Part shown: positions 23,701-32,577 of the stretch, one piece after another | How the letters are laid out: the number at the start of each line of letters is the position of its first letter | Numbering within the stretch: the stretch's first letter is position 1 | NCBI GenBank assembly: GCA_900473045.1 | Contig: UCKS01000008.1 | Location: forward strand, 135,971 to 199,970 | Origin: Hyphomicrobiales bacterium | GTDB lineage: Bacteria > Pseudomonadota > Alphaproteobacteria > Rhizobiales > Rhizobiaceae | Reading direction: 5' to 3' | Length of the DNA stretch: 64,000 nt | Notes under the pieces: model-generated | What the model saw: only the letters and a program-made list of their open reading frames with translations | What the model was told of the DNA's origin: nothing | The model's database searches: none | Position numbers and translations under genes: made by a program

Positions 23701-25164
23701 TCAATGCCCTCCCAATGCCTTGCGCAATTCGTCGTGGTCGGAGAACGGCAAGGTGATGGAGCCGACGGTCTGCCCCTCCTCATGCCCCTTGCCGGCAACG
23801 ATCAGCGTGTCACCCGCCTTGAGCATGTCGACGGCAGCCTTGATGGCTTCCGCGCGGTCGCCGATCTCGGTGGCGCCCTTGGCGGCAGCCATGATTTCGC
23901 TGCGAATGACGGCGGGCACCTCCGAGCGCGGGTTGTCGTCGGTGACGATCACCACATCGGCAAGCCTCGTGGCGATCTCGCCCATGATCGGACGCTTGCC
24001 CTTGTCACGGTCACCGCCGCAGCCGAATACCACGATGATGCGGCCGGTGGTGAACGGGCGAACCGAGGCCAGTACGTTTTCCAGCGCATCCGGCTTGTGG
24101 GCGTAATCGACGTAAGCGAGCGCGCCTTCCTTGGTATGGCCGACCAGCTCTAAACGCCCCGACGCACCCTGCAGCTTTTCAAGCGCTGCCATCGTCGCCC
24201 TGGCACTGACGCCGGTGGACATGGCAAGACCTGCCGCAACCAGCGCGTTCGATATCTGGAAATCGCCAGCCAGCGGCACATGCACTTCAAAAATCTCATC
24301 GCCGACATGGATTTCGGCAATCTGCTTGTGACGGAAATGCTCGACGCGCTTGAGCGACAGATAATCGCCCTTGCGGCCAACGGTCAGCACCAGGTGCCCG
24401 CCGGCTCTTGCAGCGGCAATGGCCTGCGCCGACCAGGGATCGTCGGAGAAGATCACCGCCGGCGAACCCTTCGGCAGGACACCGTCGAACAGCCGCATCT
24501 TGGCGGCCATGTAGTCCTCGACAGTCGGGTGGTAATCCATGTGGTCGCGGCCAAGATTGGTAAAGCCGGCAGCAGCGAGCCGGACACCATCGAGCCGGTT
24601 CTGGTCGAGCCCGTGGCTGGAGGCCTCCATCGCCGCATGGGTGACGCCGGCATCGGCAAGTTCGGCAAGTAGCTTGTGCAGGGACACCGGATCGGGTGTC
24701 GTCAGCGAGCCGTAATCGTTGCGCCCTGGTGCGATCACACCGGTCGTGCCGATCATCGCGGCCGCAAAACCGGCATGCGCCCAGATCTGCCGGGCAAAGG
24801 AGGCAACCGAAGTCTTGCCGGCGGTACCGGTAACTGCAACCATCGTATCCGGCTGGCGGCCATAGAAGTTGGCGGCGGCGATTGCCAGCACACGGCGCGG
24901 GGTCGATGCGAATAGAACCGGAACTGCCGGAGCGCTACCCTCAAACTGTGCGCCGGTGACGACAGCAGCGGCCCCGCGGGCGATGGCCTCGTCGATGAAA
25001 GCCTTGCCGTCTGCCTTGCTTCCAGACAGCGCCATGAACAACGTTCCCGGGCCAACCTGCCGACTATCGGCCGTGATCGCGGCGATGTCGATATCTCCGG
25101 CGGTCGAGTCCAGCTGTGACGCAATTTCCGGGAAATCCTTCCCGATCAGATCTTTGATCTTCAT
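23701..25164 (-). CDS. murE: UDP-MurNAc-L-Ala-D-Glu--meso-DAP ligase MurE
   Basis: 487 aa. Adds the third residue of the stem peptide. ATP loop '[17 protein letters not shown]' near residue 113; the DNPR motif ('[13 protein letters not shown]') marks a meso-diaminopimelate-adding enzyme rather than the Lys type. C-terminal '[11 protein letters not shown]' present. 63 bp after ftsI, and its stop codon abuts the murF start. Confidence 0.97.
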   Translation of the reverse strand: MKIKDLIGKDFPEIASQLDSTAGDIDIAAITADSRQVGPGTLFMALSGSKADGKAFIDEAIARGAAAVVTGAQFEGSAPAVPVLFASTPRRVLAIAAANFYGRQPDTMVAVTGTAGKTSVASFARQIWAHAGFAAAMIGTTGVIAPGRNDYGSLTTPDPVSLHKLLAELADAGVTHAAMEASSHGLDQNRLDGVRLAAAGFTNLGRDHMDYHPTVEDYMAAKMRLFDGVLPKGSPAVIFSDDPWSAQAIAAARAGGHLVLTVGRKGDYLSLKRVEHFRHKQIAEIHVGDEIFEVHVPLAGDFQISNALVAAGLAMSTGVSARATMAALEKLQGASGRLELVGHTKEGALAYVDYAHKPDALENVLASVRPFTTGRIIVVFGCGGDRDKGKRPIMGEIATRLADVVIVTDDNPRSEVPAVIRSEIMAAAKGATEIGDRAEAIKAAVDMLKAGDTLIVAGKGHEEGQTVGSITLPFSDHDELRKALGGH

Positions 25165-25227
25165 GGATGCACTTTTCAGTTTAATCGACGCGCCGGGCGG
25201 CGAATCCTCCAGATTGTCATTCCATGG

Positions 25228-26973
25228 TCAATAAGACACAAGCAAGGCAGAACCGTCTTCACCGAACTTCGGCTCGACACCGAGCAGCGGTGCCGACCGG
25301 CTGATGATGTCACGCACCATCGGCGCGGCGGTATTGCCCGCCAGTGCGGCGCCATTACCCTTGTCGGTCTTCGGCTCGTCGATGAAGGTGAGGACCACAT
25401 AACGCGGGTTGTCGATCGGGAAGCCGGCCAAGAAGGCGTTGAAGTTGGCGTCATTCGAATAACGGCCATTCACGACTTTGTCGGCCGTACCGGTCTTGCC
25501 GCCGACATTGAAGCCAGGCACGCGGGCGTTGCGGCCCGAGCCGTTGACGCCGTTCCAGCGGAACAGGAAGCGCATGTCGTCGCTGGTCGATTTCTTGATC
25601 ACCTTCGTCGAGGAGGCCTGCGCTTCGTCAATCGTGCGCGGCAGGAAGGTCGGCTCGATCAGGTTGCCGCCGTTCAAAAGGGCTGCCCCTGCCACTGCCG
25701 TTTGCAATGGTGTGGTCGAGACGCCGTGGCCGAACGAGATGGTGATCGAGTTGATCTTCTTCCACACACGCGGCTGGCTCGGCGTCTTCACCTCCGGCAG
25801 TTCGGTCGGCATTTTGGTCAGCAGCCCGATGCGGGTGAGAAACTCCTTGTGGCCCTCGATCCCGACGATGTCGGCCATCTTGGCCGTGCCGATATTGGAC
25901 GAATACTGAAAGATTTCCGGCACGGTCAGAACGCGGCGCTTGCCGTGGAAGTCCTTGATCGTAAAGCCGCCGATGCGGATCGGGTTGGTCGCATCAAAGC
26001 TGTCGGTCAGCTTCACCTTGCCTGAATCGAGCGCCATCGCCGTGGTGAAGGATTTGAACGTCGACCCCATCTCGAACGTGCCGTTCGACATGCGGTTCAT
26101 CCAGCCTTCCTTGGCACCGTCGGCCGGCTTATTCGGATCGTAGTCGGGATAGGAGACCATGGCGAGGACTTCGCCTGTCCTCACATCCAGGACCACGCCG
26201 CCTGCTGCCAGCGAGCGGAATTTCGTCATCGCATCGACGACGACATCGCGCAGGATATTCTGGACGCGCAGGTCGATCGACAGCTTGACGGGCTCGAGCT
26301 TGGCATCGCTCGTCATGCCGATGGCCGCGAGATCGGCGAGCCCCTGGCTGTCGATCCAGCGCTCCATACCGGCGATGCCACGGTTGTCGACATTGACATG
26401 ACCGACAATATGCGAGGCGGTGGCGCCGCCCGGATAGAACCGGCGCTTTTCCGGCCGGAAACCGATGCCGGGAATGCCGAGCGCCAGGATTTCGCTCTGC
26501 TGCTTGGGGGTCAACTGACGGCGAAGCCACTGGAAGCGCGATGGTGATTTCAGCTTGTTGTAGATATCGGTGACATTCAGGCTGGGAAGCACGGTCGAGA
26601 GTTGCTCGACCGCTTCGTCTGCATCGACGATCTTGTGCGGCTCGGCATAGAGCGAAACCGTGCGGATGTCGGTCGCCAGAATCTCGCCGTTGCGATCGAG
26701 AATATCCGGGCGCGACGCCATCAGATTGTCGGCGCGGCCGATGCTGGAGACGGTTTCGGGCTGAGCCAGACCATATTGCACCAGACGGCCGCCGATGATG
26801 CAGTAAACCGCCGTGAAGCTGGCGATGACGATGGCCACCCGGCTTCTCGCCTGGTTGCTGGTCCGCTTGCGCGTACCCTCGAACGGCCGGCCGAGATCGC
26901 CGGGATGGTTGTTGCCGCCGGCGGAGAAATGCGCCTTGCTCTTGACGACCATGATGCGGGACAGAAAAGACAT
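25228..26973 (-). CDS. ftsI: Septal transpeptidase FtsI (PBP3)
   Basis: 581 aa. Class B penicillin-binding protein that cross-links septal peptidoglycan. One N-terminal transmembrane helix (about 45-63), a dimerisation domain, then the transpeptidase domain with active-site S304-TF-K307, SSN at 358-360 and KTG at 493-495. Its start overlaps the ftsL stop by one base (TGATG). Confidence 0.97.
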   Translation of the reverse strand: MSFLSRIMVVKSKAHFSAGGNNHPGDLGRPFEGTRKRTSNQARSRVAIVIASFTAVYCIIGGRLVQYGLAQPETVSSIGRADNLMASRPDILDRNGEILATDIRTVSLYAEPHKIVDADEAVEQLSTVLPSLNVTDIYNKLKSPSRFQWLRRQLTPKQQSEILALGIPGIGFRPEKRRFYPGGATASHIVGHVNVDNRGIAGMERWIDSQGLADLAAIGMTSDAKLEPVKLSIDLRVQNILRDVVVDAMTKFRSLAAGGVVLDVRTGEVLAMVSYPDYDPNKPADGAKEGWMNRMSNGTFEMGSTFKSFTTAMALDSGKVKLTDSFDATNPIRIGGFTIKDFHGKRRVLTVPEIFQYSSNIGTAKMADIVGIEGHKEFLTRIGLLTKMPTELPEVKTPSQPRVWKKINSITISFGHGVSTTPLQTAVAGAALLNGGNLIEPTFLPRTIDEAQASSTKVIKKSTSDDMRFLFRWNGVNGSGRNARVPGFNVGGKTGTADKVVNGRYSNDANFNAFLAGFPIDNPRYVVLTFIDEPKTDKGNGAALAGNTAAPMVRDIISRSAPLLGVEPKFGEDGSALLVSY

Positions 26974-27383
26974 CAGCGATCCACCGAACCCGTTGCAATA
27001 TCGTCTGTATCAACCACCGGCTTCTTGGACTTGCCATTCCCCTTGCCCTTGGCCAGCCCCATCGCTTCCAGAACATCGGCCGGCGGCGGCATGTCAGCCT
27101 TCAACATCGGCAATTCCTCCGGGCGAGCAAGCTGGGTCGGTTCGGTGGGTGCAAGCTGCAGATCCTGCTGATAGACGGTGACGAGTTTCTCCAGCCTGTT
27201 GGGCTGGGTCAGCAGCGCCCAGTCGGCGCGCAGAAGATCGATCGTATCTTCCTCAAGCTTGATGCCGGCCTCAAGCTTACGAACGTCCTCAAGCTTGTTT
27301 TCAGCCTGGTGCTTGATCGTGTAGGTGACCGTAGCAGCTGCGGTCATGACGACGATCAGGACGATGTCAAAACTACGCAACAT
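26973..27383 (-). CDS. ftsL: Divisome protein FtsL
   Basis: 136 aa. Small bitopic protein bridging FtsB/Q to FtsW/I. N-terminal transmembrane segment 'SFDIVLIVVMTAAATVTYTI' followed by a periplasmic coiled coil ('AENKLEDVRKLEAGIKLEED') and a Pro/Lys-rich tail. Recognition rests on position between rsmH and ftsI plus this architecture, as FtsL diverges fast. 3 bp after rsmH. Confidence 0.9.
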   Translation of the reverse strand: MLRSFDIVLIVVMTAAATVTYTIKHQAENKLEDVRKLEAGIKLEEDTIDLLRADWALLTQPNRLEKLVTVYQQDLQLAPTEPTQLARPEELPMLKADMPPPADVLEAMGLAKGKGNGKSKKPVVDTDDIATGSVDR

Positions 27384-27386
27384 GAC

Positions 27387-28412
27387 TTAGCCCCCCATCT
27401 TTCCAAGGCTTGCAAGGTTCGGCAGATCGAAAATGGACAGATCATCTGCCTCAGGCGGAGCATCGGTGCGGGCACCGACCCGCATCTTGGCGGACCGGGC
27501 ACGTGGATTACGGGACGCTTCTTCTTCGCTGGCAGCCACCATAGATTTCCCAACTGGTGCGAAGGTTGCCGCGCGTTCGTGGGCGATCGGCAGATGCCTG
27601 GAGCCCGACGCCTTGCCGGCACGATCCTGGAAGAATTTCTTGACGATCCGGTCTTCCAGCGAATGGAATGTGACCACGGTCAACCGTCCACCGGGCTTGA
27701 GGGCGCGCTCAGCCGCAAACAGCGCGCTGGCCAGTTCACCGAGCTCGTCGTTGACGAAAATACGCAACGCCTGAAAAACCCGGGTGGCAGGATGGATCTT
27801 GTCCTTGGCCTTACGTGGCGTCACGACCTCGATCAGACCAGCGAGATCACGGGTCGTCACGAACGGCTCCTCTAGCCGGCGCTTTTCGATGGCGCGGGCG
27901 ATGCGGCCGGATTGCGGCTCTTCACCGAGAAAGCCGAAAATACGGGTCAGGTCGGTCACCTTGGCGCGATTGACCACGTCAGCGGCAGAAACGCCATATG
28001 ACGACATGCGCATGTCGAGCGGTCCCTTGCGCTGAAACGAGAAGCCGCGATCCGCCTCGTCGATCTGCATCGAGGAAACACCGATATCGAGCACGATGCC
28101 ATCCAAGCCTTCGGGCGGAGCATGCTGTGCAAGATCGGAAAATTGTGACTGCACGAGCGTCAGACGACCGGCGCTCGCCTCAACCAGCGGCTGACCGCCG
28201 AGAATGGCCGCCGGATCGCGATCCAGCGCGATGACGTCGGCACCGGCAGCAAGGATCGCCGCCGTGTAACCGCCCGCACCAAATGTACCGTCAAGAATGA
28301 TTTTGCCCGGAGCGATATCCAGACTGGCGAGAACCTCGGGGAGAAGAACCGGAATGTGGCGGACCGGTCCGCCTTCGGCATCGGTAAAACCTGAGCCTTG
28401 ATCCGTCATCAT
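27387..28412 (-). CDS. rsmH: 16S rRNA m4C1402 methyltransferase RsmH
   Basis: 341 aa from ATG 28412 (a second ATG follows at 28409), with TGGAG about 8 nt upstream. RsmH (MraW) methylates N4 of C1402 in 16S rRNA. SAM-binding motif '[16 protein letters not shown]', 'LDRDPAAI', '[18 protein letters not shown]' and C-terminal '[14 protein letters not shown]' are intact. The same frame stays open far upstream through mraZ, but that extension is not protein-like. 14 bp after mraZ. Confidence 0.96.
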   Translation of the reverse strand: MMTDQGSGFTDAEGGPVRHIPVLLPEVLASLDIAPGKIILDGTFGAGGYTAAILAAGADVIALDRDPAAILGGQPLVEASAGRLTLVQSQFSDLAQHAPPEGLDGIVLDIGVSSMQIDEADRGFSFQRKGPLDMRMSSYGVSAADVVNRAKVTDLTRIFGFLGEEPQSGRIARAIEKRRLEEPFVTTRDLAGLIEVVTPRKAKDKIHPATRVFQALRIFVNDELGELASALFAAERALKPGGRLTVVTFHSLEDRIVKKFFQDRAGKASGSRHLPIAHERAATFAPVGKSMVAASEEEASRNPRARSAKMRVGARTDAPPEADDLSIFDLPNLASLGKMGG

Positions 28413-28426
28413 TCCGTTTCTCCACT

Positions 28427-28867
28427 CTAGCCCGAACGCAGACCTCGCAATCTGTGCTCGTCCCTTGCCGCCGCCTGCGCTTCCGCAAACACATGCGGCG
28501 CCCACAACTGAAAATGATCTGCCCGCCCCACGAAAGTGACTTCCGTGTCGATGCCCGTGAAATCGCGGATGAAATCCGTGACCATCAACCGGCCCTCCTG
28601 GTCGAGCTTCATGAAGACCCCGCCCCCATGAACCAGGAGCGACATCTGATTGGCCTGCGGCGAAAATGGATCCTCGCCGCTGATTTGCCTTTCGAAGCGG
28701 TCCAGCAATTCGGGACCGCCGGCGCTGATAGCCGGAAAGACGAAATCCTGAAAGCAATAAAGCTCCCGAATATCCAGCGCCGACAAGACAGAACGAAACA
28801 TTGAGGGAACGGAAACCCGCCCCTTGGAATCGATCCGGTTTGTCGCATGCGAAAGGAAGCGGTTCAT
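28427..28867 (-). CDS. mraZ: Transcriptional regulator MraZ
   Basis: 146 aa from ATG 28867, which matches the family N-terminus ([20 protein letters not shown]). MraZ has two AbrB-like SpoVT domains and in E. coli represses its own dcw operon by binding phased TGGGN repeats. '[16 protein letters not shown]' and '[16 protein letters not shown]' are the two signature DNA-binding motifs. No good ribosome-binding site is visible just before 28867, so weak translation or an upstream start (28960) is possible. First gene of the dcw cluster; the phased repeats lie 174 bp upstream. Confidence 0.95.
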   Translation of the reverse strand: MNRFLSHATNRIDSKGRVSVPSMFRSVLSALDIRELYCFQDFVFPAISAGGPELLDRFERQISGEDPFSPQANQMSLLVHGGGVFMKLDQEGRLMVTDFIRDFTGIDTEVTFVGRADHFQLWAPHVFAEAQAAARDEHRLRGLRSG

Positions 28868-29040
28868 GACACGATACAGCCGTTCCCGGTGGACGCGCCA
28901 GCCCCAACAGCCCACACGCACCGTCAAAAGGACGCGCAACACCCCACAGCCGGGCGACATGCCCGATCGAAAACCCCTTGCGGAGCAACTCCGAAACTTG
29001 CGGTGAGTAGGCTTGAATCAGCCCGTGTGCAGTGCATCTC

Positions 29041-29075
29041 TGGGATAACATGGGACCATATGGGCGTCAATGGGA
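29041..29075 (-). promoter_or_regulatory. MraZ operator: four phased TGGGN repeats
   Basis: On the plus strand TGGGA, TGGGA, TGGGC, TGGGA start exactly at 29041, 29051, 29061 and 29071, a 10-bp period with 5-bp spacers. This is the arrangement described for MraZ binding in E. coli (TGGGN direct repeats separated by 5 nt). It sits 174 bp upstream of mraZ. Seen directly; the function is inferred from the known MraZ site. Confidence 0.85.
29042..29070 (-). promoter_or_regulatory. Probable dcw promoter inside the MraZ operator
   Basis: The minus strand reads TTGACG (29070-29065), 17 nt, then TATCCC (29047-29042). The -35 is close to consensus, the -10 only partly. The whole element lies within the TGGGN array, so MraZ binding would block polymerase. 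It would give a leader of roughly 170 nt before mraZ. Confidence 0.45.
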
Positions 29076-29126
29076 TTTGGTCTATTTCGGCACGCGTCGT
29101 CGGCAAATATTGATAGTCCGTTAAGT

Positions 29127-29141
29127 TTAACAAATGGTTAC
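29127..29141 (-). promoter_or_regulatory. Near-consensus CtrA box upstream of mraZ
   Basis: The minus strand reads GTAACCATTTGTTAA, one base from the CtrA full-site pattern TTAA-N7-TTAA and including the AACCAT core typical of alphaproteobacterial sites. It ends 57 bp upstream of the putative -35. Position would suit an activator or cell-cycle gate for the division cluster. Inferred from motif only. Confidence 0.5.
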
Positions 29142-29288
29142 AAACGCATAGCCACGACCGTGGCTCCACCGGCGAATTACGTTCTGCGGATTCCGGGCAT
29201 GGTGAATTAGTAGAATCTAATTGAAATTGATATTCAATCAGATACGCGACGTCTGAGGCCGCAGTTTATGAAACTGAAAAATAAGGGA

Positions 29289-29693
29289 ATTTGCCAGTTG
29301 GCCTGTAAGCCGGGTTCTGTATGGCTCCGGCCCGAAAGCCGGAACGTGGCAGCCATTCATCTGGGACAACACTTGCGCGCTGCCTCCTGCAACCCACCCG
29401 GATGACTGACCCGGAAAAGGCCGGAACGCTTGCGCGAACCACGTCATCCCTATTCGGTTTTGCTCCCGGTGGGGTTTGCCTTGCCACCCATGTTGCCATG
29501 CGTGCGGTGGGCTCTTACCCCACCCTTTCACCCTTACCTGCGTAAACGCAGGCGGTATTCTCTCTGTGGCACTTTCCCTGGGGTCGCCCCCGCCGGACGT
29601 TATCCGGCACCGTTTTTCCGTGGAGCCCGGACTTTCCTCCCCCCGCAACCTTTCGGTCATAGCGGAGCGCGGCTGCCCGGCCAACTGGCTCGC
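29289..29693 (-). ncRNA. rnpB: RNase P RNA, bacterial type A
   Basis: Catalytic RNA that matures tRNA 5' ends. On the minus strand the 5' side has GCCAGTTGGCC (29689-29679) and the 3' side its exact complement GGCCAACTGGC (29303-29293), forming helix P1. The conserved core GGAGGAAAGTCCGGGCTCC follows near 29650-29630, and the 3' part shows ACAGAACCCGGCTTACAGGCC. Ends are set by P1 and may be off by a few bases. A T-rich stretch follows the 3' end. Located between mraZ's control region and a DAO-family gene. Confidence 0.96.
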
Positions 29694-29758
29694 GGTGCAT
29701 AGCCGAGGTGTCCGCCAATTGCCAGAGACAAAAGCAAAAAGTCTGTGACGCCGCGCTC

Positions 29759-30949
29759 CTACCGGAAGCAGACGGCAAAATCCGTATCGTATTCGGGTGC
29801 ATCGAGCACGCCGTTCAACAGTAGCGACGCGCCAAGTCTGCCGATCTCGTCCGAACTCTTGGCCGCCGCACCATTGCCACCGGTCAAAACGGCGATACGG
29901 TCGGTATCGGCAAAGCCGATATAGGGATAGCCGTGGCGGGTGAAGGTGGTGACACAGGGGCTCCACCGAAGCGAAGCGGGCGTAAAGGACGGCATGGCGC
30001 GCGCCAGAAGAGCGGCCATATGGTCGGCTGCAGACCGGTTGGCTTGCCCCCGGAACCAGGTGCGAACCTCTGGCTCGGTGCCGATAGTGATATCGCTCGG
30101 ATCGCCGCCGATCTTGATGTAATGCTTGCCGTCCGGGTAGCGGATCGGCGGCAAGAGATAATAGCTCTCGTCCTGCTGAAGCGCTGACCCAATCAGCGAC
30201 GGCATCCCGGCAAATCGGGGAAGATCGGCCTGCGCCACCTCGGCAAAAAGCACGGTACGCGCCTTGACGGCGAGGTCGAGTGGCCGGGCAAGCAACTGCC
30301 CGGAAATCGAAAATCCACCGGCGGCGATAACGGCGCGGCCGCCCCTGACGGTCGCTCCATCAACCGTTCGGACATTGACGCTGCTTCCGACTCGGGCGAC
30401 AGCTGAAACCTCGGAGCGAATGATCGCAACGCCGGCCTTTTCGGCCAGGATGACCTGCGCCTTCACCAGTGCACGCGGATCGATATGGCCTGCGTTGCGG
30501 GGTTCAAACACGCCGCCATAGCCTGCCGGAAACCGGAACCAGGGAAACCGAACGGCAAGATCTTCTTCGCCGACAAAAGGCGCCTCGACACCGAGACGGT
30601 TGCGGGCGGCAATCACATTGTCGAGCGTGATTTCCTCGCCTCCCGGAAGAGGTGCCGCAATCAGGCATCCGGCTTCGCTGTAGAAATCGACACCGCTGCC
30701 CGTTTCGATATCGGCGTAGCGCTCGATGGAACGCTGCGCCAGAAGCGCCCAGACCGGGTCAGGATCGATCGTCCGGGTGATGCGGCCATTGTCATAGTGG
30801 CTGCTGAAGACACCACCATGGCTGGCCCAATCTTCCGGCTCGTCCGGCCCGATCAGCGCGATCTTGGCGCCGCTTTTCGCCAGGTGCCGGGCCGCCGCTG
30901 CGCCCATCATGCCTTTGCCAACAATGATGAAATCGAATGTGCCTGCCAT
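29759..30949 (-). CDS. FAD-dependent oxidoreductase (DAO family)
   Basis: 396 aa. D-amino-acid-oxidase/monomeric-sarcosine-oxidase fold, expected to oxidise an amine or amino acid in the cytosol. The N-terminal dinucleotide-binding motif is 'IIVGKGMMGAAAARHLAKSG' (GxGxxG kept); the C-terminal 'GGNGAAAKSSDEIGRLGASL' closes the FAD site. Substrate is unknown. The start ATG follows a gap shared with the SLT gene promoter side; neighbours give no clear pathway. Ends 66 bp before rnpB's 5' end on the same strand. Confidence 0.85.
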   Translation of the reverse strand: MAGTFDFIIVGKGMMGAAAARHLAKSGAKIALIGPDEPEDWASHGGVFSSHYDNGRITRTIDPDPVWALLAQRSIERYADIETGSGVDFYSEAGCLIAAPLPGGEEITLDNVIAARNRLGVEAPFVGEEDLAVRFPWFRFPAGYGGVFEPRNAGHIDPRALVKAQVILAEKAGVAIIRSEVSAVARVGSSVNVRTVDGATVRGGRAVIAAGGFSISGQLLARPLDLAVKARTVLFAEVAQADLPRFAGMPSLIGSALQQDESYYLLPPIRYPDGKHYIKIGGDPSDITIGTEPEVRTWFRGQANRSAADHMAALLARAMPSFTPASLRWSPCVTTFTRHGYPYIGFADTDRIAVLTGGNGAAAKSSDEIGRLGASLLLNGVLDAPEYDTDFAVCFR

Positions 30950-31055
30950 GTTACGCCCTCAGAAAACGATCCTTCGGCAATATCATGGCATCGGCCGGCT
31001 GACATCTGCGAATGTGAAAAAGAGCGACCCGGACATGCCTACGGCGTCCCTCACA

Positions 31056-31586
31056 TCAATCGATGATCGCCTGCACCTTGCCGCAATAGCGGCGCGACAC
31101 CGGATTCATCTTCTTGGCACCGTGTCCGGCATTGTAGCGCAGGATCGTGCCGCAGGTGAAACCGCCGGACAGTTCGTGTGCCATGGCGAGATATTTCATG
31201 CCGAACTTGATGTTGGTCTCGGGATCGAACAGGCCGCGCTTGCCGCCGGAATAACCCATCATCCGTGCCGTGGCGGGCTTGATCTGCATCAGGCCGACCT
31301 CACCGGCACTTCCGCGTGCCTTGGGGTTGAAATTGCTCTCGACCTTGATCACCGCATGGGCAAGATCGACCGGCACGCCGTACTGCTTGGCATATGTCTG
31401 GATCAGGCCGCTATAGACGGAAGATTTGAGCGAGTTGACGCCCGGTGCAGCATAACCGGTCGTTCTGGTCACTGGCGTGATGGAGGAGGTGATGGTCTTG
31501 TCGGTGCCCCCGGCATACGACGTTTCAACCCCGGAAAACAGCATGCAGAAGCATGCCGCCGTCGCAGCAAGATGCGATATTCTCAT
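31056..31586 (-). CDS. Lytic transglycosylase, SLT domain, periplasmic
   Basis: 176 aa with a signal peptide ('HLAATAACFCMLFSGVETSYA'). The SLT (lysozyme-like) domain covers about 55-170: catalytic Glu in 'VIKVESNFNPKARGSAG', 'VGLMQIKPATARMMGY', and 'ALYNAGH'-type motif here 'LRYNAGHGAKKM'. It cleaves peptidoglycan glycan strands to 1,6-anhydro ends. Related proteins act as specialised transglycosylases of secretion systems, but no such system is nearby. Downstream of the amidase on the same strand, 226 bp apart. Confidence 0.92.
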   Translation of the reverse strand: MRISHLAATAACFCMLFSGVETSYAGGTDKTITSSITPVTRTTGYAAPGVNSLKSSVYSGLIQTYAKQYGVPVDLAHAVIKVESNFNPKARGSAGEVGLMQIKPATARMMGYSGGKRGLFDPETNIKFGMKYLAMAHELSGGFTCGTILRYNAGHGAKKMNPVSRRYCGKVQAIID

Positions 31587-31770
31587 TTAGTTTGAAGTCT
31601 CCACTTTCGGGCGCAGCGGCCGTGTGGGCGCACCCCGCCCTGCCGTCTCGCATCCGATTTTCGTCATCAACAGGAAGGGCTGGAGGCCTGAATTCCCTGC
31701 GGTTTGGTATGGCCGCAAAAGACCCCGGCATCATGGTGATGATGTGGCAGTGCACAAAATTAGTGAAGAC

Positions 31771-31788
31771 ACGGCCTGAAACGGCCGT
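31771..31788 (-). terminator. Small hairpin after the amidase gene
   Basis: ACGGCC / GGCCGT with a 6-nt loop, 25 bp past the amidase stop on the minus strand. Only 6 bp and no compact T run, so a weak terminator candidate. Confidence 0.3.
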
Positions 31789-31812
31789 TGGAATTGCCGG
31801 ACCGGCACCCGG

Positions 31813-32577
31813 TCAGCGGCAGAAATGCGGCAGGCCAGAAAGCAGTCTGTGCAGCGTATCCAGCGTCGAAACATCCGCGATGCCATCCACCTGCGAAGGG
31901 CGGAAATGCCGCTGGAATGCAGCCACCGCACCTTCCGTCTTCTCGCAGAAAACACCTGTCACTTCAATTCCGTAGCCATAGAGCGACAACATCGTCTGCA
32001 CCGCCTCGACAGGCTGGCCTTGGTCGCCGCGCTGGAAAAACCGTCCGCCACCGATCGGGGCCGGTGGAACCCAATGCCCCACACCTCCGGAATGCAGCCG
32101 TTCCCAGGGAAATTTTTCTCCCGGATCGACCTTGCGAATAGGGGCGATATCACTGTGTGCCAGCACCCGTTCCGGGGCAATCGACCATCGTTCGCCACAG
32201 TTTCGACACAGTTCGACGACCGCATCGATCTGGATGGAGGGGAAATCCGGCAGTCCCCCGGGATGGCCGGCATTGGCGATTTCGATGCCGATCGAGCGGG
32301 AGTTGATGTCGCTCTCGCCCTTCCAGTTGCTCTTGCCCGCATGCCAGGCGCGGCGATCCTCGGCGACCAGCTGATCGACCCTGCCATCCTCGTGAACGAA
32401 ATAATGGCTGGAGACCTGACTTTCGTCCCGGCAAAGCCAGTCGAGAGCGGCCGCTGCCGTTGCCATGCCGGTGTAATGCAGGATGATCATGTCGGGCTTC
32501 AACCCGCCTGCCCTTTCGCCATGGTTGGGCGACGGCACGACGCGTGCGGCGGGATAGTCACAGGCGAAGTCCGTCAT
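31813..32577 (-). CDS. N-acetylmuramoyl-L-alanine amidase (AmpD/AmiD type)
   Basis: 254 aa. Amidase_2 zinc domain (about 10-170) plus a C-terminal peptidoglycan-binding domain (about 180-245, 'GDQGQPVEAVQTMLSLYGYG'). Zinc ligands are visible as His in 'IILHYTG', His in 'VLAHSDIAPIRKVDPG' and the Asp of KVDPG; 'IGIEIANAGH' is the family motif. No signal peptide, so likely cytosolic muropeptide recycling as in AmpD; the extra binding domain resembles AmiD. Its start overlaps the end of the DnaJ-domain gene by 4 nt. Confidence 0.92.
   Translation of the reverse strand: MTDFACDYPAARVVPSPNHGERAGGLKPDMIILHYTGMATAAAALDWLCRDESQVSSHYFVHEDGRVDQLVAEDRRAWHAGKSNWKGESDINSRSIGIEIANAGHPGGLPDFPSIQIDAVVELCRNCGERWSIAPERVLAHSDIAPIRKVDPGEKFPWERLHSGGVGHWVPPAPIGGGRFFQRGDQGQPVEAVQTMLSLYGYGIEVTGVFCEKTEGAVAAFQRHFRPSQVDGIADVSTLDTLHRLLSGLPHFCR

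Noticed and set aside
28413..29051. Upstream extension of the rsmH frame through mraZ to 29051
   Set aside because: Overlaps mraZ and its control region; residues are not protein-like and the rsmH family N-terminus begins at 28412/28409 with its own RBS.
29238..29966. Open frames across the RNase P RNA region
   Set aside because: The conserved RNase P core and P1 helix fully explain 29289-29693; the frames are incidental.
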